This document shows positions 35,859 to 45,598 of a stretch of 64,000 bases of DNA, one piece after another. Source of the DNA: Pseudoalteromonas luteoviolacea. Lineage in GTDB: Bacteria; Pseudomonadota; Gammaproteobacteria; Enterobacterales; Alteromonadaceae. The translations under genes were made by a program, and so were the position numbers. How positions within the stretch are numbered: the first letter of the stretch is position 1; each line of letters begins with the position of its first letter. The stretch is from positions 62,001-126,000 of the forward strand of contig NZ_CP015411.1 of assembly GCF_001750165.1 (NCBI RefSeq), given 5' to 3'. The notes beneath the pieces were generated by a model. The model was given only the letters and a program-made list of their open reading frames with translations, searched no databases and was not told where the DNA came from.

Positions 35859-37025
35859 ATGCAAGCAAGAATACTGAAATGGATATTGCCCTTCGCCGCG
35901 TTGGGCATAGGTATCATTGGGTTTATGGGCATAAATGCCGTAGCCAAAAACGATGATGATTCTGATGTCGTAGACACGCGTCCCATTGTAGAAGTCGAAG
36001 CGCTTGAAGCGCAAGATCATCAGGTGGTAATCAATAGCTATGGTGAGGTGAGACCACTTGATCAAACGATGCTATCGGTGCAAGTTTCTGGTGAAATTGA
36101 ATACTGGCACCCTAAGTTTGTTACTGGTGGGGTGGTGAGTAAAGGAGACGTGTTACTACGCATTGAAAAAGACAACTATGAAGCGGCGGTATTGCAGGCT
36201 GAAGCGTCACTATCAAGTGCGCAGGCCAAGCTAATTGAAGAACAAGCGCTGGCAGATGTCGCTGCGGACGAAGCAAAGCGCTTTCCTAACAAAAAACACA
36301 CCGATTTATTCTTGCGAAAACCTCAGCTGATGAGTGCACACGCTGCAGTTAAATCAGCAAAAGCGGCTTTAAAAAGAGCGCAGCGTGACTTAGATAATTG
36401 TGATGTCGTTGCTCCTTTTAATGCGTTAATCGTATCGAGAGACGTGGGCTTGGGTCAATTTGTGAGCACGGGTAGTCCGGTGGCGCAATTAAACAACATT
36501 GAACAAGCTGAAGTGGTGATCCCGATTGCGGGGTTTGACTCAATCTTTTTACCTGAGCAAGTGTCGGGTGTGAAAGCGACCTTGACGCAAAAAGGGGTTA
36601 ACGGCTTTACTCGTGAAGCCTATATTCACCGCGATCTTGGTGTCGTTGATCAGCAAACACGTATGAGCAGTTTAGTGGTGCGTATTGAAGATCCATACGG
36701 CTTGACGAGCAGTAAGCCGAAAGTGAAATTTGGTACTTACGTACAGGTTCAGTTTAAGGGTAAGACGTTACGTCAAATCTATCGTCTTCCACAAGAATTA
36801 GTGAATAACCAAACTGTTTGGTTATTGAATGAAGAAGCACAATTAGAGCCGCGTCCTGTGCAAGTGATCCGTGAAGAAGGGACGTATTACTTAGTGGGCG
36901 AAGGGCTGTCTAACAATGACAAAGTCGTTGTGACACTACCTGAATATCCTCAGCGTGGTATGGCTGTTAAAGTTGCAGGCTCGAAAGAAACGGATACAGA
37001 GTCTGACAACGTGGAAAAGCTGTAA
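35859..37025 (+). CDS. RND efflux periplasmic adaptor subunit
   Basis: A 388-aa membrane-fusion protein. The frame opens at 35766, but the ATG at 35859 gives a normal anchor (ILKWILPFAALGIGIIGFMGI). Lipoyl and coiled-coil parts follow (about residues 60-190, LLRIEKDNYEAAVLQAEASLSSAQAKL), then barrel and membrane-proximal domains with the typical GLGQFVSTGSPVAQL. It works with the RND pump coded 16 bp downstream. A separate promoter in the 90 bp after the exporter genes is possible; I see TACTAT near 35823 but no matching -35 box. Confidence 0.92.
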   Translation: MQARILKWILPFAALGIGIIGFMGINAVAKNDDDSDVVDTRPIVEVEALEAQDHQVVINSYGEVRPLDQTMLSVQVSGEIEYWHPKFVTGGVVSKGDVLLRIEKDNYEAAVLQAEASLSSAQAKLIEEQALADVAADEAKRFPNKKHTDLFLRKPQLMSAHAAVKSAKAALKRAQRDLDNCDVVAPFNALIVSRDVGLGQFVSTGSPVAQLNNIEQAEVVIPIAGFDSIFLPEQVSGVKATLTQKGVNGFTREAYIHRDLGVVDQQTRMSSLVVRIEDPYGLTSSKPKVKFGTYVQVQFKGKTLRQIYRLPQELVNNQTVWLLNEEAQLEPRPVQVIREEGTYYLVGEGLSNNDKVVVTLPEYPQRGMAVKVAGSKETDTESDNVEKL

Positions 37026-37041
37026 CAGCAGGGAATGAACT

Positions 37042-40000
37042 ATGAGTGAGCAAATAAGAACTTCCCAAAAAGGGCTAATTGCCTATTTTGCGAATAACCC
37101 CGTCGCTGCAAACTTGATGATGATATTTATCTTAATCATGGGCGTTGTGAGCTATTTAACGATTCAGCGACAAATGTTTCCCAGTATAGAGCTAAACTTT
37201 GTCAGCATTAATGCAAGTTATCCCGGTGCCTCGCCGCAGGAGATCGAAGAAAGCATCCTTATAAAGATAGAAGAGTCTTTGAAGGATGTAACAGAAATCG
37301 ACAAAGGGGTTTATCGAGCACGGCGCGGTAGCGGCAGTGTGCAGCTAGAAATAGACACCAGTGCCGATTTAAGTGAGGTGGTTGAAAAGGTACGAACACG
37401 AGTCGATGGGATTGCAACCTTTCCAGCGGCCATGGAGCCTATTCGAGTTCAGCAAGTCGAATTTCGCCAAGACGTGATCCAAATGGCGTTGGCGGCGGAT
37501 ATTCCATTAAAGGATCTTAAACCGCTAGCCAAAGAAGTTGAAGATGAACTGTTACAGCTTTCCAATGTATCGCTGGTTGAGCGCAGTACACCAGCGTATG
37601 AAATTGCCATTGAAATTGACCCTGACACGTTACGTCGATATGGTCTTACAATTAATGATGTGAGCAATGCAATTCGTCGTTATTCAGCGAATATGTCTGC
37701 TGGTGAAGTTCGTACGGATGCCGGTATTATTTCAGTACGTGTTGAAAATCAAAAATATCGTGGCGATGAATTTAAGCGTATTCCAGTAAAAGTGGGTGAT
37801 AACGGCGCGAAGGTGTATTTACAAGATATTGCGGTGATCAAAGATGAGTTTGTTGAGGGGGAGTTTTACTTTAAACAAAACGGCATCAATGCAGCGTTTT
37901 TATCAGTAAAAGCAACCAAAGACCAAAACATGATCCCTGTTGCTAAAACCGTCCACGCCTATATTGAGGAAAAGAACAAAACACTGCCGGCAGGCGTATC
38001 ACTTACACCTATCGTTGACATGACTTACTACCTCGATGCACGTCTTGAAATGATGAAAAAGAACATGCTGCAAGGTGCGCTGTTAGTGGCCATCATGTTG
38101 TCTATTTTCTTGCGCTTTAAGCTGGCTCTATGGGTGATGGTTGGTTTACCTGTATGTTTCCTAGGCGCCATTATGCTGATGCCAGCATTTGGTGTGAGCA
38201 TTAACATTGTGTCCTTATTCGCATTCATTATGGTACTGGGGATTGTGGTTGATGATGCCATCGTCATAGGGGAGGCTGCCTACACAGAAGTTGAACGCAG
38301 TGGTCCAAGTGTTGACAGTGTTGTGCGTGGTGCTAAACGCGTTGCGACTCCCGCCACGTTTGGCGTGTTGACAACCATGGCGGTATTTGCCCCGATGATC
38401 ATGTCCAGTGGGCCGCAAGGTGCTTTCTTCAAATCGATTTCCATCGTGGTGATACTGTGTTTGATATTCAGCTTAATTGAGTCAAAATGGATATTACCGG
38501 CACACATAGGCCATACTAAATTTAAGCCGCTGCGTGAAAACAGCCGACGTGCTAAGTTTAACAAGCACTTCTTTGCATTTGTGAATGGACCTTATCGTAA
38601 TTTTGTTGAAAAAGCGGTGGAATGGCGCTGGGCGGTATTCTTTGGTTTTATTGCCATATTCCTTGTCAGTATGTCTTTGATCACCTCGAATCAAGTGCGT
38701 TTTATCCCGTTACCGAAAGTGCCACATGACTTCCCTCAAGTGAAAGTCATGCTCAATGATAATGTGTCTGATGAGCAAACGATGGCGGCACTGCAGCAAA
38801 TCGAAAGTATGATGCTGAGCGTGGATAAAGACATTGAGCGCGAGCATGGTCAAAAGATGGTAAAAGACATCTTGGTATGGAATGAAGGCCGCAGTGAAGG
38901 TAATGTGCTCGCCGTGCTGGTTGATGAAGATATACGTCCATTTGATGCTTTTGAATTGTCCCGTCGTTGGCGTGAAGCCATGCCAACAATTCCCGGTGTT
39001 AAATCGTTACTTGTCATTGATGATGTCAATGACCCAGGCAATGGCGATGGTGAGTTTGGCTATCTGATTTATGGACCAGATATTGATACGCTCAATGCTG
39101 CGGGTAGACATTTTATTTCTATGTTACAACAAGAAAAAGGCTTGTTTGATATCAGTTCAACCATAGACCCGCCGAGTAAAGAAGTGCAGCTGTCGCTGAA
39201 GCCGGTTGCTTACGACTTAGGCTTGAACTTGGCTGATGTGGCGAATCAAATCGGTGATAGTTTCTATGGTGGTGAGGCGCAGCGTCTGATCCGTGATGGT
39301 GAGGAAATACGTGTGATGGTGCGTTATCCAAAACTGGATAGAGAAGCGGTGGCGTCGCTGAAATATGCACTGATCAAAACACCGGATGGTCGTGAAGTGG
39401 TACTGGGTGATGTGGTGGAGTTTACAGAGAAGCCTGGTGTGAGTTATATCCGTCGTGAAGGTGGCTACCGTACTGTCTATGTGTATGGCAGCATTGATGA
39501 GCAGGTAATTGAACCCTCAGCTGTTGTAGACAACATTAAAGAAAACCTGCTGCCTAAGTTGTTTGAGCAGTTCCCAGACGTGAAAACTGAGCTTGGGGGC
39601 TCGATTGAAGAAACGCAAGCGCAAGCCAATGAACAGATCATGTTCTTTGCTGCGGGTATGATGATTGTGTACATCTTGCTGGCAGTGCCACTGAAAAGTT
39701 ATTCACAGCCGCTGATTATTATGTCTGTTATCCCATTTAGCTTGATAGGTGCTGTGTGGGGGCACTGGTTAAATGGCTTAGACATGAGCATGATGTCGAC
39801 CTTTGGTTTAATTGCCGCAGCTGGCGTCGTTATCAATGACTCTTTGGTGATGACCGATTATGTCAACCAAGTACGTAAAGAAGGGGTTAGGCTCAAAGAT
39901 GCGGTAATCGAAGCGGGCTGCGCACGCTTTAGAGCAATTACATTGACATCGATTACGACGTTTGCGGGTGTCACCCCGATTATCTTTGAGACCAGCTTAC

Positions 40001-40182
40001 AAGCTAAATTTGTTATCCCAATGGCGATTTCACTTGGTTTTGCGGTATTGTTTGCAACCTTGATCACCTTGATACTTGTGCCTTGTTTGTACATTATTCT
40101 GGTGGATATTCAACAAACTTTCCCGAAACTTGGTAAGTTGAGAAAAAGTTTCAAGAAAGACTCTCACCAGTCAGTTGTCTAA
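37042..40182 (+). CDS. RND efflux transporter permease (AcrB-like)
   Basis: A 1046-aa inner-membrane proton-driven pump with two repeats of a membrane block plus large periplasmic loop and about 12 helices. Seen: NNPVAANLMMIFILIMGVVSYLTIQRQMFPSIE at the start, GIVVDDAIVIGEAAYTE in the proton-relay helix, and AAGVVINDSLVMTDYVNQ in the second repeat. It would form a trimer with the adaptor just upstream and an outer-membrane channel coded elsewhere. The substrate class is not decided by sequence; it lacks the metal-binding signature of CusA-type pumps as far as I can see. An intrinsic terminator follows. Confidence 0.95.
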   Translation: MSEQIRTSQKGLIAYFANNPVAANLMMIFILIMGVVSYLTIQRQMFPSIELNFVSINASYPGASPQEIEESILIKIEESLKDVTEIDKGVYRARRGSGSVQLEIDTSADLSEVVEKVRTRVDGIATFPAAMEPIRVQQVEFRQDVIQMALAADIPLKDLKPLAKEVEDELLQLSNVSLVERSTPAYEIAIEIDPDTLRRYGLTINDVSNAIRRYSANMSAGEVRTDAGIISVRVENQKYRGDEFKRIPVKVGDNGAKVYLQDIAVIKDEFVEGEFYFKQNGINAAFLSVKATKDQNMIPVAKTVHAYIEEKNKTLPAGVSLTPIVDMTYYLDARLEMMKKNMLQGALLVAIMLSIFLRFKLALWVMVGLPVCFLGAIMLMPAFGVSINIVSLFAFIMVLGIVVDDAIVIGEAAYTEVERSGPSVDSVVRGAKRVATPATFGVLTTMAVFAPMIMSSGPQGAFFKSISIVVILCLIFSLIESKWILPAHIGHTKFKPLRENSRRAKFNKHFFAFVNGPYRNFVEKAVEWRWAVFFGFIAIFLVSMSLITSNQVRFIPLPKVPHDFPQVKVMLNDNVSDEQTMAALQQIESMMLSVDKDIEREHGQKMVKDILVWNEGRSEGNVLAVLVDEDIRPFDAFELSRRWREAMPTIPGVKSLLVIDDVNDPGNGDGEFGYLIYGPDIDTLNAAGRHFISMLQQEKGLFDISSTIDPPSKEVQLSLKPVAYDLGLNLADVANQIGDSFYGGEAQRLIRDGEEIRVMVRYPKLDREAVASLKYALIKTPDGREVVLGDVVEFTEKPGVSYIRREGGYRTVYVYGSIDEQVIEPSAVVDNIKENLLPKLFEQFPDVKTELGGSIEETQAQANEQIMFFAAGMMIVYILLAVPLKSYSQPLIIMSVIPFSLIGAVWGHWLNGLDMSMMSTFGLIAAAGVVINDSLVMTDYVNQVRKEGVRLKDAVIEAGCARFRAITLTSITTFAGVTPIIFETSLQAKFVIPMAISLGFAVLFATLITLILVPCLYIILVDIQQTFPKLGKLRKSFKKDSHQSVV

Positions 40183-40198
40183 ATTTGTATCACCTATT

Positions 40199-40227
40199 AA
40201 AGCCCAGCCTTGTGCTGGGCTTTTTGT
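40199..40227 (+). terminator. Intrinsic terminator after the RND gene
   Basis: Stem GCCCAGC/GCTGGGC with A's before and TTTTTGTTT after. An almost identical hairpin lies at 41192-41221, on the other side of the disrupted gene. Confidence 0.92.
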
Positions 40228-40324
40228 TTGTGTGTGAATTTTGTTCCCATTTTGGTTGAAAAAGATTCGCCTTGTGTTTTCTTGTGGTAATATTTTGGGG
40301 ATTTCTATTGATAAGGAGATAATC

Positions 40325-41164
40325 TTGAAATCGATATTATTTAAATTTTACATGGTCATGAAGGTCTTTGTATGCTTCATCGGCAATGCACACGCAATTG
40401 ATTCAAAAGCGATATACTTCGACTCACAAGGCGTTGAAGTCATGGTTAATTTTCAAAGTTAAACAACTCATTCAGAAGTTCATCGTGTCGTATTTTCAGC
40501 TGTTTGTGGTCAAAATTACACACGTTGTGCATCGGATTCAATTCAAGCAAATATGATGGATGACTTTGTGACGGCGCTAAAGTACGGTCGCTTTTATAAG
40601 TATGTTTATGTGCCACTTGACTCTTGTATTGCGCCAGGTGCAGATTGTATTTCACACGTGATTGAGCCTTTTACCGAACAAAGCACAGTGAGTGAAAATG
40701 TGCTTAGAAGTGGTTATAGACTGCAAAGACAGACTATTAATACACCGACTAAAGGCGAAATATTTGCCAATTCTATGATGACTGAAGCGGGTTCAACGGT
40801 AGTGGGCGTCGTTGCTGATTATTTAAAAGGCAAAAGTGCAACGAAAAATAATAGCCTAAGTATGTATATGGTTTTTACAGCACTAATTGATGGAAAAAGA
40901 AGACCTTTGGCCGTGTGCAAAGTTGCGAAATATGGTTGTGACTCTCAACCAGATGTGGTTTTTGAAGAGCTTATGGAAGGCAAAATACTTGTCTCAATCC
41001 CGATCGGTGATGGGTCGGGCGTGGGTGGAAATAACCCTGAATATCGCCACAGGGAGCGCAGTGTAGAAGATTACATGAACGCGCTTGAATTTAAATGTAT
41101 ACCAACTTATACAGGCTCAGGTGATTGGAAGGTAAAACGGTTAACTTGCTACTTTAATCAGTGA
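40325..41164 (+). pseudogene. Disrupted gene for a secreted protein (in-frame TAA)
   Basis: A TTG at 40325 follows a clean AAGGAG and opens a signal-peptide-like start (ILFKFYMVMKVFVCFIGNAHA). The frame runs to a TAA at 40460-40462 and then continues open in the same frame to 41164. The joined sequence reads without interruption (VNFQS, stop, TTHSEVHRVVFSAVCGQNY), so one nonsense change explains it. The full product would be about 279 aa. The part after the stop can restart only at the ATG at 40553, which lacks a signal peptide. I recognise no family. Sequence error, true pseudogene and readthrough are all possible. Confidence 0.7.
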
Positions 41165-41191
41165 GCTTTGAGACTGACTTGCTAATGATTA

Positions 41192-41221
41192 AATGCCCAG
41201 CCCTGTGCTGGGCTTTTTTGT
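41192..41221 (+). terminator. Intrinsic terminator after the disrupted gene
   Basis: Stem GCCCAGC/GCTGGGC followed by TTTTTTG. Apart from one loop base and the flanks, it matches the terminator at 40199-40227. Confidence 0.92.
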
Positions 41222-41441
41222 TTTTGTTGCGCAAGCTTAGCGCCTATTCCGTTTTGACTCTTAAAGTTATAAAGTAACACTTTGCAAGTTCGTCTTATTC
41301 TGTATCAATCTTAAAAATTCATCGAAATAACGTGTGTGTGCGATGCCATGGTTATCTACCTGCGCAAGTAATGGCACAAAGCTGTACCTCACCTAGAGCT
41401 ATGTTAGACTGGATGAACAATAACAAATCAGGAACAACTAT

Positions 41442-43508
41442 ATGACCAAAGCGCTTACACCGCCAGTGGCAAAAAAAGTACCTCATGTGATGGAAATACA
41501 TGGGCATCAAAGGACAGATAACTATTACTGGATGCGTGATGATAAGCGTCAAAATGACGAAGTATTAGCCCATTTAAAAGCAGAAAATGATTACTGTGAA
41601 GCACTTATGCAACCACATAAAGCGCTGCAGGAAACGTTATTTGAAGAAATGAAAGGGCGTATTGTCAAAGATGACTCTTCAGTACCAGTTAAAGATGGTC
41701 GCTATTGGTATACCAATGAGGTCAGCGGTGATGAAGAATATGGTCGTCATTATCGTGCATTGAATGAAGCAATGGATGATAAACAGCTGTTGTTGGACGT
41801 GAATGAGTTAGCCAAAGCATTTGAGTTTTATGAGCTAGCGGATTTAGCCGTCAGTCCAGATGATAACCTCCTTGCATACAGTGAGGATACAGATGGTCGT
41901 CGTATTTACACGATCAAGTTTAAAGATTTGAATACCGGCCAAATGCTCGAGGATTGTTTGGTTGAAACCGAAGGTGAAGTGGTTTGGGCGAACGATAATC
42001 GCACCGTCTTTTATGTTAAAAAAGATTTGCAAACCTTGCTAGGATTCCAAGTATACCGACATGTGCTTGGTACATCGCAAAGTGACGATGTCTTGGTATA
42101 TGAAGAGCAGGATCGCCAATATTATATGGGTCTTGGTAAAAGCCGAGATGAAAGCCAGATCTACATTTATTTATCTGCGACTGAGACAAGTGATGTACTT
42201 TGTTTAGATGCGGATCAGCCTATGGGCGATTTTAAGCGTTTATTAGCGCGTCAAGAAGGGCATGAATATGGTCTTGATAAGTTTGGCGAGTATTATTATT
42301 TATTAACTAATAGTGATGCTAAAAACTTTCGCATGGTGCGAGCTGGATTAGATGTTGTTAATGACCCTAGCCAGTGGGAAGAGATCATCGCGCACCGTGA
42401 ACATGTTTTGCTAGAAGGACTTGAGTTGTTTGACTCGCACTTTGTGATCACAGAGCGTGAAATGGGACAAATTCGTTTTGTCATTCATGATTATGCAGGT
42501 GAAAGTTACCAGCTAGGCTTTGATGATGCATGTTATTTTGCAGGGGTTGGCTATAACCCAGAGCCAGAATCAACCTCTGTACGCATTACCTATTCAAGTT
42601 TGACAACACCAAGTAGTGTCTACGAATGTGATTTGGCTACCGGCCAAAAAACATTGAAAAAGCAAGTTAAAGTACTGGGGGATTTCCAGCCTCAAGACTA
42701 TGCTTCTGAGCGCTTACACATCACTGCTCGTGATGGCGAGAAAGTCCCTGTCTCTGTTGTTTATCGAAAGTCATTATTCAATAAAGATGGGACCAATCCG
42801 TTATTGCAATATGGCTATGGGGCTTATGGTTATACGGTTGATCCCACTTTTTCCAGCTCGACCTTGAGCTTGTTGGACAGAGGGTTTGTTTATGTTATCG
42901 CGCATATTCGGGGTTCGGAGATGCTGGGCCGTCACTGGTACGAAAACGGTAAGAAAGCCCATAAAGAGAATAGTTTCAACGACTTTGTAGATGTGACCCG
43001 TGCATTAGTCGATCAACAATACGGCGCGGCGGATAAAATCTTTGCATCCGGTGGTAGTGCGGGTGGTCTCTTAATGGGGGCTGTGATGAACCAAGCGCCT
43101 GAGCTGTATTTAGGCATTGGGTGTCATGTGCCATTTTTAGATGTGCTGACCACGATGTTGGATGAATCTATTCCTTTAACAACCAATGAGTATGATGAGT
43201 GGGGTAATCCAAATCATTTGGCTGATTATGAGAGCATTTTGTCCTATTCGCCTTATGACAATTTAGCGGCTAAGGGCTATCCTAATACATTGGTGACCAC
43301 AGGTTTACATGACTCACAAGTACAATATTGGGAGCCGATGAAGTGGGTTGCTAAGCTCAGAGCACTTAAAACTGACGACAATGTGCTAATGTTTAAAACC
43401 GACATGGATTCTGGACACGGTGGTGCGTCAGGCAGATTTAAGAGCTTACATGAAAAAGCGCTGGAGATGGCCTTTTTTATCTCTGTGTTACCACAACAGG
43501 CTGACTAA
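41442..43508 (+). CDS. ptrB: Oligopeptidase B
   Basis: A 688-aa cytoplasmic serine peptidase of family S9A that cuts short peptides after Lys or Arg. The N-terminal part (RTDNYYWMRDDKR onward) is the seven-bladed propeller that screens out large substrates. The C-terminal alpha/beta-hydrolase domain has S539 in GGSAGG, D624 in GLHDSQVQYW and H659 in DSGHGG, the complete triad. Length fits the E. coli enzyme (686 aa). It stands alone behind a terminator and is followed after 45 bp by the STAS-like gene. Confidence 0.95.
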   Translation: MTKALTPPVAKKVPHVMEIHGHQRTDNYYWMRDDKRQNDEVLAHLKAENDYCEALMQPHKALQETLFEEMKGRIVKDDSSVPVKDGRYWYTNEVSGDEEYGRHYRALNEAMDDKQLLLDVNELAKAFEFYELADLAVSPDDNLLAYSEDTDGRRIYTIKFKDLNTGQMLEDCLVETEGEVVWANDNRTVFYVKKDLQTLLGFQVYRHVLGTSQSDDVLVYEEQDRQYYMGLGKSRDESQIYIYLSATETSDVLCLDADQPMGDFKRLLARQEGHEYGLDKFGEYYYLLTNSDAKNFRMVRAGLDVVNDPSQWEEIIAHREHVLLEGLELFDSHFVITEREMGQIRFVIHDYAGESYQLGFDDACYFAGVGYNPEPESTSVRITYSSLTTPSSVYECDLATGQKTLKKQVKVLGDFQPQDYASERLHITARDGEKVPVSVVYRKSLFNKDGTNPLLQYGYGAYGYTVDPTFSSSTLSLLDRGFVYVIAHIRGSEMLGRHWYENGKKAHKENSFNDFVDVTRALVDQQYGAADKIFASGGSAGGLLMGAVMNQAPELYLGIGCHVPFLDVLTTMLDESIPLTTNEYDEWGNPNHLADYESILSYSPYDNLAAKGYPNTLVTTGLHDSQVQYWEPMKWVAKLRALKTDDNVLMFKTDMDSGHGGASGRFKSLHEKALEMAFFISVLPQQAD

Positions 43509-43553
43509 CTGACTGGGCGATTTACATCGCTCATTTGATTTTAGGAGAGCGGT

Positions 43554-43955
43554 ATGTTTTCAGTGCGCGGACAGTGGCAAATAGACATCGCGCCACCAAC
43601 CGTTTTTGTAAACTTAGTGGGTGCATTTAATAGTGAGGGCGTCACTGCATTGGTGCAAGAAGCGCGTAAGCGTTGGCAAGACTATCAGCCTGGCCAATTG
43701 CGCTGTGCAGTGGTTAATCTCAGTGAATTTGAAATGACCACTGCAGATAGCATTGCAGCACTCAAAGCATATTGTAAAGACATGGAGCAGCGTGGTTACC
43801 GTGAAATTGATTACATTGGTATTGATGCCTTAACCCGTAAATTCATTTGTGAGTTATGGACAGGCAGTGACATCAAGGTACAGTTGTACCTTGATGTGGC
43901 AGCGTATCTCAGCCAACATCCGAGCTACCGAGGAGCAGCTCCTTGGTTGGTTTAA
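43554..43955 (+). CDS. STAS-like hypothetical protein
   Basis: A 133-aa cytoplasmic protein. The pattern of strand, helix and LRCAVVNLSEFEMTTADSIAALKAYCKDM resembles the STAS fold, in which a loop near a Ser/Thr contacts a partner, though the match is not strong enough to name a family. The ribosome-binding site GGAGAGC is good. It ends with a 4-bp tail-to-tail overlap with dps. Possible roles are an anti-sigma-antagonist-type switch or an unrelated stress protein. Confidence 0.65.
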   Translation: MFSVRGQWQIDIAPPTVFVNLVGAFNSEGVTALVQEARKRWQDYQPGQLRCAVVNLSEFEMTTADSIAALKAYCKDMEQRGYREIDYIGIDALTRKFICELWTGSDIKVQLYLDVAAYLSQHPSYRGAAPWLV

Positions 43956-44419
43956 CCTAAATAAGCCTTGAGCATCCAGACTAACTTTTCTTGCTCGGTG
44001 ATGTAATCCCCCATTAAAGACGCAGTGCCTTCGTCCTCGGCATCGGCAGCTTGTGCCAATATGGTACGTTGCGACTTGATCAGCTGAGTGAAGCCAGCAA
44101 GCAGTGTAGCGACTGCCTCAGGACCATTTTGAATATCTTTCGCTTCGGCAATTTCACTGGCGTTTAGGTAATCACTAAAGGCGTGTAGAGGAATGCCTTC
44201 AATGGTTAAGATACGCTCTGCTAACTCGTCCACTTTGAGCAATAGCTGATTGTAGATTTCTTCAAATTTAACGTGTAGTTCAAAAAACTCTCTACCTTTG
44301 ATGTTCCAGTGGAAGCTGCGCGCATTCATATATTGGATCTGGTAGCTACTTAAAAGTACGTTTAATGCTGCAACCAGTTGCTCACTTTTCTGTTTGTCTA
44401 ACCCTATGCTATTTGTCAT
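43952..44419 (-). CDS. dps: Dps-family ferritin-like DNA-protection protein
   Basis: A 155-aa ferritin-like protein that oxidises and stores iron in a 12-subunit shell and guards DNA. The motif RSFHWNIKGREFFELHVKFEEIYNQLLLKVDELAERI contains the inter-subunit ferroxidase ligands (His, and Asp/Glu downstream). There is no lysine-rich N-terminal tail like that of E. coli Dps, so DNA binding is doubtful. It is monocistronic and could be under OxyR or stationary-phase control, but I see no clear operator upstream. Its presence fits the iron theme of the window. Confidence 0.92.
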   Translation of the reverse strand: MTNSIGLDKQKSEQLVAALNVLLSSYQIQYMNARSFHWNIKGREFFELHVKFEEIYNQLLLKVDELAERILTIEGIPLHAFSDYLNASEIAEAKDIQNGPEAVATLLAGFTQLIKSQRTILAQAADAEDEGTASLMGDYITEQEKLVWMLKAYLG

Positions 44420-44773
44420 TGTTCGCTACCTTATGATGTTTTTCCGCAGTAGATGCGGCGTGTTTAAATGCTTGTCACTGTGTGACTTTGTATGTTGTAC
44501 AGTGTGGCGGATGGAGGCGGGAAAGGCCAACGACTAAAAGCGATTATAGCCATCGAAAAAGTTGTTAGTACTTGCTTAAAGCTTGCCACTTTGACTAAAA
44601 AGTCAGCGCTTTGTTGATCCATCGCAAATGTGAATAGGTGTATGTATAAAGCGGTTTTTCAGCTTGATTTAGGTCAATTTTTATACCGCCAACAAGGCCA
44701 TAATAAAAAGGCAAAGCGCCCTGTTTTATTTTTTTAGGCCATTTCTAGGGCGCTCATTTTTAAGGAGAGCTCT
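44420..44773. other. Intergenic region, dps to small membrane protein
   Basis: 354 bp between divergent genes. The only marked structure is the 8-bp inverted repeat AGCGCCCT/AGGGCGCT at 44715-44722 and 44747-44754, with 24 nt between, just before the small gene. It is AT-rich between the arms. No convincing promoter boxes or ORF are seen. Confidence 0.45.
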
Positions 44774-44983
44774 ATGAAAGGTAAAACAGAATCACAGCAT
44801 AAAGGTGAAATTACCGTTGTTGTCATTGCGCTGGTGGCTTTTGTGGTCGGGCTAGTGGGACATTTAGCGGGAGCTAGCTATGCAAATTCGGACAGTTTTG
44901 GGTATCTGGCGGCACCAGTGCCTTTAATAACCGGGATCATTGCTTTGGTCGCATATAAAGTCGCGCAAAAGGCAGATAAATAA
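44774..44983 (+). CDS. Small membrane protein, unknown
   Basis: A 69-aa protein with two hydrophobic helices (ITVVVIALVAFVVGLVGHLAGA and AAPVPLITGIIALVAYKVA) and charged ends. The AAGGAGAGC site before the ATG is strong, which argues that it is real. An 8-bp inverted repeat in its leader could be an mRNA hairpin. No family is recognised. It ends 1 bp before the convergent hydrolase gene stop. Confidence 0.65.
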   Translation: MKGKTESQHKGEITVVVIALVAFVVGLVGHLAGASYANSDSFGYLAAPVPLITGIIALVAYKVAQKADK

Positions 44984-44984
44984 T

Positions 44985-45590
44985 CTACTTATCGCGACTG
45001 ATCACGTCAATGATGTAGTCCATCACGCTACGCGAATAAATTAAGGTGGTATGGCTGCGGTGAAACACTTTATGCTCGGCCATGCCCTTTAGTTTTGTCT
45101 CATCGAGCAACACTGTGCCGTCTGAGCGGCTGCCTTTTTGCAATAATGGCATCAACCCAATCGGTAAGTCGCCTGCAATGCTATATAAACGTGCATTAAA
45201 AGGCCATGTATTGGTCTCGCTCAGTAAATATTCCACACTATTTTTTAATAAGCGATCAAACCCTTTCTCATGCATATGTTTTGCGATGGCACTGCCTTTG
45301 TGTGGTGTACCAAGAGTAATGACTTTTTCAACATACTGGCTCTGTGCTGAGGCGTGGGTGAGATAATCTCTGGCGACCAACCCCCCCATAGAATGACACA
45401 CAAATGCAGTTGGTTTATCCGCGATAAATGCATCTATTTGTTTGAAGATAGATTGTCTGTCGGGGGCCAAGGTGTTGTAGCTTAAATTGAGGATTTCACA
45501 GCCGGTTTTTTCTAACCGAGTACAAAGCGGCTGCATCACAAACCCTGACATATATAGTCCGTGAAGGACGACAATCCGCTTTATATTCAT
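44985..45590 (-). CDS. Alpha/beta hydrolase, lipase/PGAP1-like
   Basis: A 201-aa hydrolase without signal peptide. It starts with the strand IVVLHGLYMSGFVMQPL (oxyanion region) and has the nucleophile elbow CHSMGG, where the first Gly of the usual GxSxG is Cys. The catalytic His is probably in AEHKVFHRSHTTLIYS. It resembles small EstA/lipase-like esterases. It starts 8 bp after the YaeQ-family gene on the same strand, so the two are likely co-transcribed. Substrate unknown. Confidence 0.85.
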   Translation of the reverse strand: MNIKRIVVLHGLYMSGFVMQPLCTRLEKTGCEILNLSYNTLAPDRQSIFKQIDAFIADKPTAFVCHSMGGLVARDYLTHASAQSQYVEKVITLGTPHKGSAIAKHMHEKGFDRLLKNSVEYLLSETNTWPFNARLYSIAGDLPIGLMPLLQKGSRSDGTVLLDETKLKGMAEHKVFHRSHTTLIYSRSVMDYIIDVISRDK

Positions 45591-45598
45591 ACGCTTCC

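Noticed and set aside
40241..40462. A separate 73-aa gene and a separate 203-aa gene at 40553
   Set aside because: Both are in the same frame, separated by one TAA, and the stretch between the TAA and 40553 is open and coding-like. One disrupted gene is simpler.
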